DNA of 55,667 nt, taken from positions 1 through 55,667 of the forward strand of contig WGMX01000049.1 in NCBI GenBank assembly GCA_016124855.1. Direction: 5' to 3'. This document shows positions 42,389-51,308 of this stretch, one piece after another (within the stretch, counting starts at the first letter, position 1; each line of letters opens with the position of its first letter). The notes beneath the pieces are model-generated. The model was not told where the DNA came from, made no database searches, and worked only from the letters and a program-made list of their open reading frames with translations. The DNA is from Anaerolineaceae bacterium. GTDB lineage: Bacteria > Chloroflexota > Anaerolineae > Aggregatilineales > Phototrophicaceae. A program made the position numbers and the translations under genes.

Positions 42389-42450
42389 TATATTTGGTTT
42401 TTCCCTCTGGTGCTTCATAATCAGAAGATGAAGGCTGGTTATCGATGTTG

Positions 42451-43128
42451 TTATTGAACATTACCCGAAGCGGTTGGGGCAGAACCGCCAAGACCGGCTT
42501 CGCGTGCGCGAATAGCTGCCTGCGCCCGGTCGGCAACCTGTAATTTGCTGAAAATATTGGATACGTGATTGCGCACTGTTTTCATGCTGATGACCAGATT
42601 TTCGGCGATGTCAGCGTTGGTTTTTCCATCGGCAATGTAAGACAAGATTTCGCGTTCACGCTCGGTCAGTTCGGGGAAAAGCTCCGGACGGGAGGTTGGT
42701 TCCAAACTGGCAAAAAACTGCATCATGCGCGCGGCAATTTCTGGACTGAATAACGATTCACCATTGGCTACAGCACGCACTGCCCTCATCAGCACGCCTT
42801 GATCAGCACCTTTCAAAACATAACCTCGCGCTCCGGCGCGCATAGCCGCAAAAACAGAGTCATCGTCTTGGAACATGGTCAAAACGACTATACCGATATG
42901 TGGACTGGTATGCAGAATCTGGCGTGTCGCCTCGATACCATTAATGTCAGGCATCTGAATATCCATCAAAATCACATCAGGCTGATGTTCAACAGCTAGC
43001 CTCAGTGCTTCTTTACCACTGGATGCCTCGCCAACAACCTCGATATCCGCGATTGAGGCGAGGAGCGCCCGCAGACCATCTCGAAACAGCGTATGGTCAT
43101 CAGCGATTAAGACCCGGATAGAGTCCAT
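42451..43128 (-). CDS. NarL/FixJ-family response regulator
   Basis: 225 residues. The receiver domain has acidic residues D10-D11, phosphorylation site D56 (VILMDIQMPD) and the conserved lysine in GYVLKGA. A LuxR-type helix-turn-helix follows (LTEREREILSYIADGKTNAD, then MKTVRNHVSNIFSKL). The start overlaps the end of the kinase gene by 22 bases, with GGAG seven bases before the ATG, so the pair is translationally coupled. It is the last gene of the minus-strand unit. Its targets are unknown. Confidence 0.93.
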   Translation of the reverse strand: MDSIRVLIADDHTLFRDGLRALLASIADIEVVGEASSGKEALRLAVEHQPDVILMDIQMPDINGIEATRQILHTSPHIGIVVLTMFQDDDSVFAAMRAGARGYVLKGADQGVLMRAVRAVANGESLFSPEIAARMMQFFASLEPTSRPELFPELTEREREILSYIADGKTNADIAENLVISMKTVRNHVSNIFSKLQVADRAQAAIRAREAGLGGSAPTASGNVQ

Positions 43129-45245
43129 AGAGTGTCTCCGGTGTTCCTGAAATATTTCGACGGTAAGGGCAAACGCGCCTTCACACCTGTCCCGCCTTGA
43201 GGCAGTGTTTCAGCGACACACACGCCGCCTAACTCCTCGGCGCGTTCGCGCATCGAAGTCAATCCCACACCTGCTCGAACTGACCCGGACATTCCACATC
43301 CGTCGTCGGTAACTTCCAAGCATAAGTCGTCAGGAAGTGACAAACGGATATAGCAATGCTGCGCTCCCGCGTGACGACTTACGTTGGTCATTGCTTCGAG
43401 TGCAATTCGGTAGGCAGCGACTTCGACAGCAGCCGGCAGAGGAGGCGGATTTTCCGGCGCATCTAATGTGATTTGCATTCCCTGTGCTTGATTGTATGAA
43501 GTGATGTGTGCTTTTAATGCGCCAACCAATCCGAGTTCGTCCAGTGCGGGCGGGCGCAAATCATAGGCAATCCGCCGGATATCACCGAGCGCTTCCTGCA
43601 TCTGCATTTTGAGTTCTATCGCCAGTTTCTTGACGGTAGCAGCATCTCGATCAGCGAGATTGTGGACGGCATCCAGCTTGAACGACATGGCCGCGAGTAC
43701 CGGCCCAAGCCCATCATGCAGGTCACGACGCAGACGGCGGCGTTCCTCCTCGCGAGTTGTTACTAAGCGCTCACGAGAACGCTGCAAATCATGAGTCAGA
43801 CGCACATTGTAAGCGGCGATACTTGCCTGTCGTGCAATCGTTTCCAACAGTTTCATGTCGCTCTGGGAAAACTTCTCGTCAGGAGACCGGGCCGCAAGTT
43901 TCATCTGACCGATGGTTTCGGTCTGATAGACCAAGGACAAAATTTCCATCTCACCTTTAAGTTTAGATCCACCTTGAGAAGCGCGCGTGTACTCCGCTGC
44001 TGTCTTGAAAAATTCTTCATCCTTCAGCGTAATTGCCACATACGGCAGCTTGAGAGCCTCAGCAACGGTCTCCACAATCGTCGGTAGGACAGACTGTGAC
44101 ACAGCCACGACTTCAAGTTGTTCCGAGAGACGCCCCAGTACGGCGTAAGGATCGTCACGTTCGCCATACATGAGCCGATTCACACCGCGCTGCAAACGCT
44201 GCCGTAGGGGTTGAAAGGAAATGGCGATAATACCCGTTCCAAGCAGCGAAATGGGCAGGTTTCCGCCTGTTTGAAGGAGTGTACCGAGGAAACCAACAAT
44301 AATGACGTACAGGCCAATCACGAGAGCCGTAAGCGAACCATAGACCAGTGTACGGTTAACGAGGATATGAATACCCCACAAATTGTAACGCAGAATTGCG
44401 ACTCCGGTAGCGATAACGATGGTGACAACGGTAATATCGGTGACGACAATGCTCAATTCTCGTGTTATAGGATTATCTCCCCACAGCCACCACGGGATAC
44501 TGCCCAAAACATTGCCAACAATCACAAAGACACCAGCGACTGCCAACCACTTCAACTGCGCCCGTTCGATACCGACGGCACTGCGATAGCGAACGATTAT
44601 CGAGGCAATTGAGCCGAAAATGCCTACTAGAAGTAGTGGGGCCGCGATAGTCCACAGTATGTTTATTACTGTTTCGCTACCGGGGATTCCATATGGATTA
44701 GCGCTATACAGCCCCATAGCTTCGAGCGGCCCGGGGTGAAAAGCGAGGCTGGCAATGACAACCAGCAGACCGATTCCTGCTGCCCAGCCGATGGGTCTCC
44801 AACGTGTAGATAGAAGTTTTCCATCGGGGAAAAGGAGCAGCGAAAATGTAACGGGAAGCAGTACATTAGGAATCCATATCCAAATGGTTAACCAACGAGC
44901 GAACAAAGCACCCGGCAGCGGGGCATTGATGTGAGTAAGTTCGCTGTAGAGCGCGTAGCCCGCTGATAACATGTTTAATGCGCTTAAAAATCCAGTCGCG
45001 CAGAACATCCAGCCAATTTTATTTAGTGGGTGACGCGACGCGACGAGCGACCCAACTATGCAGTAAGTGATGGTCAATAAAGGTGTAAAAAATTGGTGGC
45101 TGAACGTGGCGTGATTGCCATTTGCTGTCAGCGCGAGGATGCTCAAAATCAGCCCGGTCATCACCAAAACAATGGAGAAAAAAGTGATTGACCACGACAG
45201 TCTTCGGGCAGTTTGGTGGCTCATGGTGAAAATCTCATTAAACAT
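43107..45245 (-). CDS. Membrane sensor histidine kinase (HisKA_3 / NarX-like)
   Basis: 712 residues. The N-terminal third has about ten hydrophobic helices (17-350) with no large extracellular loop, so the signal may be sensed in or near the membrane. A GAF-like domain (about 370-485) precedes the dimerisation helix with the phospho-accepting H510 (RRRLRRDLHDGLGP) and a HATPase_c domain (N-box EAMTNVSRHAG, G-box DDGCGMSG). It phosphorylates the adjacent response regulator. The ATG at 45245 or the one at 45224 could be used. Neither has a strong ribosome site. Confidence 0.9.
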   Translation of the reverse strand: MFNEIFTMSHQTARRLSWSITFFSIVLVMTGLILSILALTANGNHATFSHQFFTPLLTITYCIVGSLVASRHPLNKIGWMFCATGFLSALNMLSAGYALYSELTHINAPLPGALFARWLTIWIWIPNVLLPVTFSLLLFPDGKLLSTRWRPIGWAAGIGLLVVIASLAFHPGPLEAMGLYSANPYGIPGSETVINILWTIAAPLLLVGIFGSIASIIVRYRSAVGIERAQLKWLAVAGVFVIVGNVLGSIPWWLWGDNPITRELSIVVTDITVVTIVIATGVAILRYNLWGIHILVNRTLVYGSLTALVIGLYVIIVGFLGTLLQTGGNLPISLLGTGIIAISFQPLRQRLQRGVNRLMYGERDDPYAVLGRLSEQLEVVAVSQSVLPTIVETVAEALKLPYVAITLKDEEFFKTAAEYTRASQGGSKLKGEMEILSLVYQTETIGQMKLAARSPDEKFSQSDMKLLETIARQASIAAYNVRLTHDLQRSRERLVTTREEERRRLRRDLHDGLGPVLAAMSFKLDAVHNLADRDAATVKKLAIELKMQMQEALGDIRRIAYDLRPPALDELGLVGALKAHITSYNQAQGMQITLDAPENPPPLPAAVEVAAYRIALEAMTNVSRHAGAQHCYIRLSLPDDLCLEVTDDGCGMSGSVRAGVGLTSMRERAEELGGVCVAETLPQGGTGVKARLPLPSKYFRNTGDTLWTLSGS

Positions 45246-45307
45246 TACTGTGTTTGCGCCTCGTTCACATCATAACATGACCCGTGTTTTAGGGTGAACG
45301 CGTTTAC

Positions 45308-45955
45308 TTATAGCCGTACTGCTAATATAAGCCCAATGAGTAAAGGCACAAAGAAATGGATTACCGGATAGTACACATCGCGCGGGCGCAGGACAATGAA
45401 AATAATGAGGAAGAGTACATTCCAGATGACAGTTAGCCAGCCGACCCACGCCGCAGCAAAACCGGTTTGGAGCATCGCCACACCTATCGCGGTCTGTCCC
45501 AACAAAGCGAGGATGACGTACACGATGACCTGAGGATAGTTCCATTCGCTTTTACTTATAAACGCGGTTTCGGCGGACACTACCTGCACCGCACCCAACA
45601 GATAGGCCGTCGTGCCGAGCAGCCCTAAAAACTTGTCTCCACCAATGGTCAGGATGTCGTTCAATAGAACCAGTCCCAGCGAAGTTGTCACGGTTGACAC
45701 GATGACCAGAGCGCGCTCCCAGATGACATATCTGGCTAGGTTCTGGATATTCCACTTGCTCATTGCCCTACCCGTAAACAGAATGCCAGCGACCATAAAA
45801 ACCATGAAGCTTAGCACGAACAAACTGACAGCAGCGGTACGCTCTGAAATGCCTTGACGTGCCAGCATAACAATGAGCGCCATAACCGTCAGTATGACGT
45901 TGATGACAGAAATGGTGACGACTCGAAAGGGTGATGTAAACCATGCAGTTTGCAT
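45308..45955 (-). CDS. Multi-helix membrane protein of unknown function (215 residues)
   Basis: A hydrophobic protein with about seven predicted membrane helices and short loops (for example WERALVIVSTVTTSLGLVLL, and WNVLFLIIFIVLRPRD near the C-terminus). No enzyme or transporter motif is recognised. GGGAGG is nine bases before the ATG. It sits 62 bases upstream of the kinase gene and 23 bases after another small membrane-protein gene, so a role linked to the sensor kinase is possible but inferred only from position. Confidence 0.75.
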   Translation of the reverse strand: MQTAWFTSPFRVVTISVINVILTVMALIVMLARQGISERTAAVSLFVLSFMVFMVAGILFTGRAMSKWNIQNLARYVIWERALVIVSTVTTSLGLVLLNDILTIGGDKFLGLLGTTAYLLGAVQVVSAETAFISKSEWNYPQVIVYVILALLGQTAIGVAMLQTGFAAAWVGWLTVIWNVLFLIIFIVLRPRDVYYPVIHFFVPLLIGLILAVRL

Positions 45956-45978
45956 TATGTCTTTCCTCCCGCGAAGGG

Positions 45979-46410
45979 TTAGTCAGCGTGTATTGAAGCG
46001 CGTGACCGTATAAATTGGACACTTAGTGCGAAACTTGCCGTCAGCCCAACAATCAGATTTGCCCAGACGACGACATTTCCTACCGGTGGAGCAGCACAGC
46101 CAATCGGACAAAAGATTGTGAGCGTTATCAGACCACCACCCAGCGCCGTAAACAAACTGTATAGCAAAAGCACCATCAATCCACGCCGGCTGCCACGGGA
46201 TGTCGCCAGCAGTGCCCAGACCCAGACCCCAATAAAGAGCATAAAGATGACGATCATCACCGCAATGCCTGATGGCTGGTTTTCAGGAAACATTACCCGG
46301 AACTCGGGCACATACAGCGCATCCAGAAACGTTATCCGTGCAATCAGCGTGGCGAATGCGACGATAGCCAAGTTAACCGCGCCGTTCAAAGAAATTAGCC
46401 AAATTTTCAT
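45979..46410 (-). CDS. Four-helix membrane protein of unknown function (143 residues)
   Basis: Four hydrophobic segments are visible (about 8-28, 48-68, 78-98 and 112-132). The short loop FCPIGCAAPPVG between helices 3 and 4 carries two cysteines that could form a disulfide or bind a ligand outside the cell. GAGAGG precedes the ATG. It is tightly packed between the propeller-protein gene (21 bases) and the next membrane-protein gene (23 bases). Confidence 0.75.
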   Translation of the reverse strand: MKIWLISLNGAVNLAIVAFATLIARITFLDALYVPEFRVMFPENQPSGIAVMIVIFMLFIGVWVWALLATSRGSRRGLMVLLLYSLFTALGGGLITLTIFCPIGCAAPPVGNVVVWANLIVGLTASFALSVQFIRSRASIHAD

Positions 46411-46431
46411 ATGTTCCTCTCAGGTATCTGC

Positions 46432-47442
46432 TTATATCTGCATTTTTAGCATCACCATACTGGTCCAAACAGTACCGAGATTGAGCGGCAGAAGTTCCCA
46501 GTTATCACCATAATCTGATGAGTGCCAGACATCCCCATTACTCAAACCCGCGTACAAGTGTCCGGGGGCATCAAAGTCGGTAAGAAGGGCATACGGCATG
46601 TGGTTCAACGGCTGTGGTAAACCACCGCTCAGTTTCTCCCATGTGCCGCCGCCGATCGAACGGAAGATGTAGGCTTGTGCGTTGTCGGTACTGTGCGCTT
46701 TCATGGGGCCGGGTGATAAGGAGACATACATCACTTCGGGACGCGCGGGATCTGCTGCAGTTGCCCAGCCATAATGCCGATCAAGGCCCTGTTTGGACTG
46801 GGTCCATGTGTTACCAGAATCGCGGCTGAAGGCAGCGCCAGCACCCGTTCCGCCTCCTTCGTAGACCCAATCTCCGTTGGTAGGATGAAATTTGAGCGAG
46901 TGGCAGTCGCGTAAGGCGCCTTTGCGATGATTCTGCCACGTTTTGCCACCATCTATGCTGCGAACGACAGAGCCAAACTCAACCCCGACCACTATTACAT
47001 TGGGGTCAGTGGGCGAAAGTGCAATGCCCTGCACATAGGCGGTAAAGGGCTTTTCCGCAGGTGAGAACCAGAACAAGCGCCTCTTCTTTCTAAAGGACAT
47101 GGATTCTATCCAACTTTGTCCACCGTCGCGTGAAATGAAAACACCCGCTGGTTTAGTACCAGTGATGATCAGACCGGGTTCCGCCGGACTTATCGCAATA
47201 GCTTTGACAATTTGACCTTCCATCCCCAATGGATGCCAAGTTTTGCCGCTGTCGTCTGATCGAAGCACACCGCTACCCTGCGTACCCGCGTAAACAACGT
47301 TTTGGTTGCAGGGATCGGCAGCGATGCAGCGCACATTTGCGCCTTCCAGCAGATAGTCGACTGTCCATTCACCAGTGGTCGTACATTCCGCCCGAGCCAG
47401 CCTGCTACCGTTGGTTGAGAGAAAAACTTTGTTCATGGCCAT
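46432..47442 (-). CDS. BNR/sialidase-type beta-propeller protein
   Basis: 336 residues built of repeated Asp-box units: SDDSGKTWHPL, SRDGGQSWIES, SIDGGKTWQNH, SRDSGNTWTQS and SSDYGDNWELL, each followed by a beta strand. This is the fold of sialidases and of Ycf48-like proteins, but the sialidase Arg triad and FRIP motif are absent, so an enzyme activity is not supported. There is no signal peptide, which is unusual for the fold. It is in one run with the genes for membrane proteins and the sensor kinase. Confidence 0.85.
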   Translation of the reverse strand: MAMNKVFLSTNGSRLARAECTTTGEWTVDYLLEGANVRCIAADPCNQNVVYAGTQGSGVLRSDDSGKTWHPLGMEGQIVKAIAISPAEPGLIITGTKPAGVFISRDGGQSWIESMSFRKKRRLFWFSPAEKPFTAYVQGIALSPTDPNVIVVGVEFGSVVRSIDGGKTWQNHRKGALRDCHSLKFHPTNGDWVYEGGGTGAGAAFSRDSGNTWTQSKQGLDRHYGWATAADPARPEVMYVSLSPGPMKAHSTDNAQAYIFRSIGGGTWEKLSGGLPQPLNHMPYALLTDFDAPGHLYAGLSNGDVWHSSDYGDNWELLPLNLGTVWTSMVMLKMQI

Positions 47443-47500
47443 CGCCTTTGATTGGAAAAGGATAGACGCATAATTCTTAGCTTATGCGTCCATCTCTAGG

Positions 47501-48535
47501 TCAGCTATCAAGCTTGACAACGCCACCTGTGCCGCTAGGTACGAACGCCGTCCCGAACGAGACATACAGTGCGCCATCTTTACCTTTGGCGATACCAAAA
47601 GGCGTAAGTAATCCTTCTGCAATAGGGGTTACACCATCTGCGGTGACCCTCACCACGCTACCCGGCCCGGGTCCCTTATCGGTGAATATAGCCAGTTGCA
47701 CTGCATACAGCGTGTCGCCATCCAGTAGTATGTCACTAACTGCATTCAAATCACTGAAGGTTTCGATCAATTTTTCACCTGACCAGTGTTCAATTTTTCC
47801 AGCGCCCGGTGCCAAACCGGCTCCGAGAAAACCAATATACAGATCACCGTTGTCGGCAACTTCAATTGATGTTGGCACAGGGTTATCCGGCCAAGCATGA
47901 ACCAACTGCAAACCGCTATCTTCTGTCCAAGACAGGAGATCATTGCCACCTGCATCTGTGATGTACATCGTCCCATCTGTACCCCATGCAATGTCGGACA
48001 CATTCGTGTCGTATCCATTTCCATCAGGGTCTTCAGTGGCCTCAAAGTTATTTAAGTTAATGACTTTCTTAACGACCAGAGTCTTGGCGTCGTATTCCAC
48101 AATCGAATCTGTCCAGTATGCACCCATATTCGCTGGTCCGTTGCCGGAATAGACAACCCAGAGCGATTCATCTTTCGGTATCACCCGATAAAGCCCTAAG
48201 GTTTCTGATTCCAGAGCATAGCTTGGAAAACCGCTAATGCGATCAGTGGCTGTTCCGTCTGGCGCAACCGATACGACCCGTCCGGTCAGACCAATATGCC
48301 CTGCGGATTGGCCTTCTGGCCCTGCCATCGTGAGTTCCACATCACCACCCACACCTGCAACTGCCACCAATAAATTACCGTCATTATCGAAAGCAATGCC
48401 TCGAGGTGATCCCAAATCTCCTATGACCAATTTACCGGGTAGGGGTGGCATTTCAGGTTGTGCCGATGCAGGCACAAGACCTGCCGAATATAGTATCCCC
48501 ATCAGAATCAATAGCAGTGTTCGCTTGCCTAACAT
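47501..48535 (-). CDS. Secreted ScyD/ScyE-family (NHL/SMP-30-like) beta-propeller protein
   Basis: About 344 residues from the ATG at 48535, chosen because AAAGGAG lies just upstream. A longer frame from 48643 would overlap the preceding gene and put 36 polar residues before the signal peptide. The signal peptide (MLGKRTLLLILMGILYSAGL) ends near ASA/QP. The body has GSPRGIAFDNDGNLLVAVAG, VSDIAWGTDGTMYITDAGGN and TPFGIAKGKDGALYVSFGTA, repeated propeller blades as in ScyD/ScyE-like proteins. The family name reflects similarity only and scytonemin synthesis is not implied. Confidence 0.85.
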   Translation of the reverse strand: MLGKRTLLLILMGILYSAGLVPASAQPEMPPLPGKLVIGDLGSPRGIAFDNDGNLLVAVAGVGGDVELTMAGPEGQSAGHIGLTGRVVSVAPDGTATDRISGFPSYALESETLGLYRVIPKDESLWVVYSGNGPANMGAYWTDSIVEYDAKTLVVKKVINLNNFEATEDPDGNGYDTNVSDIAWGTDGTMYITDAGGNDLLSWTEDSGLQLVHAWPDNPVPTSIEVADNGDLYIGFLGAGLAPGAGKIEHWSGEKLIETFSDLNAVSDILLDGDTLYAVQLAIFTDKGPGPGSVVRVTADGVTPIAEGLLTPFGIAKGKDGALYVSFGTAFVPSGTGGVVKLDS

Positions 48536-48573
48536 CATTACTCCTTTGTTAAATATTTCATCTGAAAGCGGTA

Positions 48574-48999
48574 TTAGTGTGTCGCCATTGACGGTAGGAC
48601 GCCAAGCTGCTGCATCATGCCCAACATGTCTGCCTCGACCCAATGTTCAACAAATTTCCCGTTCGCAATGCGCCAGATGTCGATACATGACCATGTGATA
48701 TGCTTTCCTGTTGGTGGCATACCCATAAATGCACCTTTATGCGTTAGTTCACCGCGCAACCGATGCACGACCTTATCACCTTCGGCAATCATTTCTGACG
48801 ATGTAACCCGTCTGTCAGGAAAGGCAGCAAACATCATAGAGTGAAAAGCACGAACGCCTTCAATTCCAGATGGCAAACCGATGGCTGGCGTATGGTCAAC
48901 ATAGTCAGGGCTGAATAAGGTCAGAGCAGTTTCTAAGTTCCGTGAATTGATCAATTCCTCAAAGTTTTGGACAAGGGCTTTATTTTGATCAGTGGACAT
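48574..48999 (-). CDS. SnoaL-like ester cyclase/NTF2-fold protein
   Basis: 141 residues of the SnoaL polyketide-cyclase superfamily: YVDHTPAIGLPSGIEGVRAF, AFPDRRVTSSEMIAEGDKVV, then TGKHITWSCIDIWRIANGKF and VEHWVEADMLGMMQQLG. These fold as a cone-shaped alpha+beta barrel, and many members are stand-alone proteins of unknown substrate. AAAGGAG precedes the ATG. It is the first gene of the minus-strand unit ending with the two-component system. Confidence 0.88.
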   Translation of the reverse strand: MSTDQNKALVQNFEELINSRNLETALTLFSPDYVDHTPAIGLPSGIEGVRAFHSMMFAAFPDRRVTSSEMIAEGDKVVHRLRGELTHKGAFMGMPPTGKHITWSCIDIWRIANGKFVEHWVEADMLGMMQQLGVLPSMATH

Positions 49000-49429
49000 G
49001 GTGAAGTTCTCCTTTTATCTGTCTTTATTCAGCGTAGGAGAAACGAGTCTGGGTGTCATGAGCATGGATCACGTTGCAATCGGGCAAAAATCCCGAATGG
49101 GCAAGGGAACATATCCTAAGCGGGATGTTTATGGTTAATAAATTAATCGCTTGCCAAACAATATTCCGGGGAAACTTGATGTTGTGCAGCAGGGGCAGGA
49201 CTGGATCATATCCTACTATTATGACGGATTTTGCGTAGAAAGTAGAACTTCAGAATCAGTTGTAATAGTCGTTAAACTGATTCGCCCGTTCACGGGTGAA
49301 AATTTTCTCGCCAAGTGAAATTTATAAGTGACGACAGAAAATTGATTTCCTAAAGTTGGGTCACTATGATAAGCGTTCTGTTAACTGCGATAATCTATAA
49401 CCTACTGTCGTAAGGGGCGACACCAATTG

Positions 49430-49458
49430 TTGACAATCAGGCCGTTTATAGCTATATT
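49430..49458 (+). promoter_or_regulatory. Promoter of the transketolase-kinase-isomerase operon
   Basis: Consensus TTGACA (49430-49435) and TATATT (49453-49458) with exact 17-base spacing. The leader would be about 55 bases. Confidence 0.85.
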
Positions 49459-49486
49459 TGAAGCATGCGTGAATAAAATGACTATA

Positions 49487-49502
49487 TTGAATATTTATTC
49501 AA
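49487..49502 (+). promoter_or_regulatory. Operator-like palindrome in the transketolase leader
   Basis: TTGAATA and TATTCAA are perfect 7-base arms around TT. A related half-site GTGAATAAAA lies at 49470-49479. The palindrome lies about 20 bases after the likely transcription start, so a repressor bound here would block elongation. The regulator is not encoded next to the operon; one possibility is a SorC- or DeoR-type sugar-phosphate repressor. Confidence 0.6.
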
Positions 49503-49522
49503 AATAGATTGTGAGATAGTAC

Positions 49523-50371
49523 ATGGATCCTACACTTCTCCAAATCAAATCCCTTGAATATCGGAAGGGCGTCATTGAGCTGATCAAAAATACAGGAGCA
49601 GGGCATACTGGCGGCAGCTTATCATCAGTTGATATTTTGAACGTCCTTTACAATCATACTCTGAATGTATCCCCTGAAACATTTCTTTCCCCTAATCGTG
49701 ATCGTTATATTCAGAGCAAAGGTCACAGCGTTGAGGCGTTGTATATTGTGCTGGCGGATAAAGGGTTTTTCCCGCGAGAAGCCTTGAATACTGTTGAGCG
49801 CTACCAATCCCCCTATATTGGGCACCCCACGCGCGATGTCAATGGAATTGAGCAGAATACAGGCGCTCTGGGACATGGTTTAGCGGTTGCAGTTGGAATG
49901 GCGCTGGCAGCCAAACTGGATAAGCGTCCGTACCGAGTATTTACGTTACTAGGAGATGGGGAACTTTCAGAAGGGTCCAATTGGGAAGCCCTTATGGCAG
50001 CGGCGCATTACAAGCTAGATAATCTGGTCGTGATTGTAGACCGAAACAAACTTCAAATCACCGGTCGCACGGACGATATCAATGCTGTCGAGCCGCTCGC
50101 CGACAAATTCCGCGCATTTGGAATGGCCGTTTGTGAATGTGATGGCAACAGTACCAGCGACTTAAGTGCCGTTTTTGATCAGTTACCATTTGAACCAATG
50201 AAACCGAATTTGATTATTGCCCATACAGTTAAAGGCAAGGGGATTAGTTTTATGGAGGACGCTGTGCAGTGGCACCATAAAGTGCCAAACGATGATGAAT
50301 ATGCTATTGCCCTACAAGAACTTGACACTGCAATAGCCGAACTGAAAGCGCATGTTCATGGCAGCCAATAA
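49523..50371 (+). CDS. Transketolase, N-terminal (thiamine-binding) subunit
   Basis: 282 residues forming the first half of a split transketolase, which moves two-carbon ketol units between sugar phosphates. It has NTGAGHTGGSLSSVDILNVL, SKGHSVEALYIVLAD and the thiamine-diphosphate motif GDGELSEGSNWEA, continuing to LVVIVDRNKLQITG. The gene overlaps the C-terminal subunit gene by 20 bases. Split transketolases in carbohydrate operons often serve a dedicated pathway rather than the housekeeping pentose phosphate cycle. Confidence 0.93.
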   Translation: MDPTLLQIKSLEYRKGVIELIKNTGAGHTGGSLSSVDILNVLYNHTLNVSPETFLSPNRDRYIQSKGHSVEALYIVLADKGFFPREALNTVERYQSPYIGHPTRDVNGIEQNTGALGHGLAVAVGMALAAKLDKRPYRVFTLLGDGELSEGSNWEALMAAAHYKLDNLVVIVDRNKLQITGRTDDINAVEPLADKFRAFGMAVCECDGNSTSDLSAVFDQLPFEPMKPNLIIAHTVKGKGISFMEDAVQWHHKVPNDDEYAIALQELDTAIAELKAHVHGSQ

Positions 50372-51308
50372 AGCAAATCAAGATATTTTTTCAGATACGC
50401 TGCTCGAGCTTGCAAAGGCAAATCAAGACATATTGGTTGTCACAAGCGACTCGCGCGGCTCAGCGAAGCTGGTGAAGTATGGGGAAATGCTGCCCAACCA
50501 AATCGTCGAAGTGGGGATTGCTGAACAAAATTTGGTTGGGGTTGCGGCAGGGTTAGCCTCGGCAGGTAAGCATGTTTATGCAGTCTCACCAGCTTGTTTT
50601 GTTACAGCACGCTCTTTGGAGCAGGTGAAGAATGATGTCGCTTATTCAGACCGTGCGGTCAAAGTAATCGGAATAAGTGCCGGAGTCAGTTATGGCGCGC
50701 TCGGATCTACGCATCACTCACTCCACGATTATGCGGTGCTCAGAACCATTAACAATATTGATATTGTCGCACCAGCAGATAACTTTGAAACGCGCAAAGC
50801 GGTAGAAGCATCACTTAATCACCCGCGGCCTTTGTATATGCGGTTTGGCAAACGGGCTATCGAAACCGTTCATAATTCCGAAACATCCTTCGAAATCGGC
50901 AAAGCAATCGTCATAAAAGAGGGCAAGGATGTAACCTTTGTCGCGACGGGGGAACCGCTTATTCAGGTTGTGCAGGCTGCGGCTCTATTGGAGCAATCTG
51001 GCATCTCTTGTGGCATTATCAGTATGCATACCCTTAAACCATTTGACGACCAAACGCTGCTTAATGCGGCGAAACACACATCTGCCCTGATTTCGGTCGA
51101 AGAACACAGTGTTTATGGGGGACTGGGCGAGCGATGTGCATCTCTGTTGATGGAGCATCGCGTCTATATTCCCTTCAAGATCGTTGGGATGCCGGACGAA
51201 CATACCGTCACAGGCAGCCAGATGGAAATATTCAGGCATTATGGCATCTCCGCGGAAGGATTGGCCCAGACTGCACGGCGGCTGCTGACGCCGGAGTTTG
51301 AAAGATGA
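50352..51308 (+). CDS. Transketolase, C-terminal subunit
   Basis: 318 residues with the pyrimidine-binding domain (VEVGIAEQNLVGVAAGLASA, with the catalytic glutamate in GIAEQN) and the C-terminal domain (GEPLIQVVQAAALLEQSG). It begins at an ATG inside the end of the N-terminal subunit gene and ends in an ATGA overlap with the kinase gene, so the three proteins are translationally coupled and likely made in similar amounts. Confidence 0.93.
   Translation: MFMAANKANQDIFSDTLLELAKANQDILVVTSDSRGSAKLVKYGEMLPNQIVEVGIAEQNLVGVAAGLASAGKHVYAVSPACFVTARSLEQVKNDVAYSDRAVKVIGISAGVSYGALGSTHHSLHDYAVLRTINNIDIVAPADNFETRKAVEASLNHPRPLYMRFGKRAIETVHNSETSFEIGKAIVIKEGKDVTFVATGEPLIQVVQAAALLEQSGISCGIISMHTLKPFDDQTLLNAAKHTSALISVEEHSVYGGLGERCASLLMEHRVYIPFKIVGMPDEHTVTGSQMEIFRHYGISAEGLAQTARRLLTPEFER

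Larger units (their letters stand above)
49000..49522. other. Divergent intergenic region
   Basis: 523 bases separate the SnoaL-type gene (minus) and the transketolase operon (plus). The right end carries a good promoter and palindromic operator, listed separately. No gene or clear minus-strand promoter is visible in 49000-49400. Confidence 0.55.

Noticed and set aside
46432..47442. Sialidase
   Set aside because: Asp-box repeats are present, but the catalytic arginine triad and FRIP motif are not, and there is no signal peptide.
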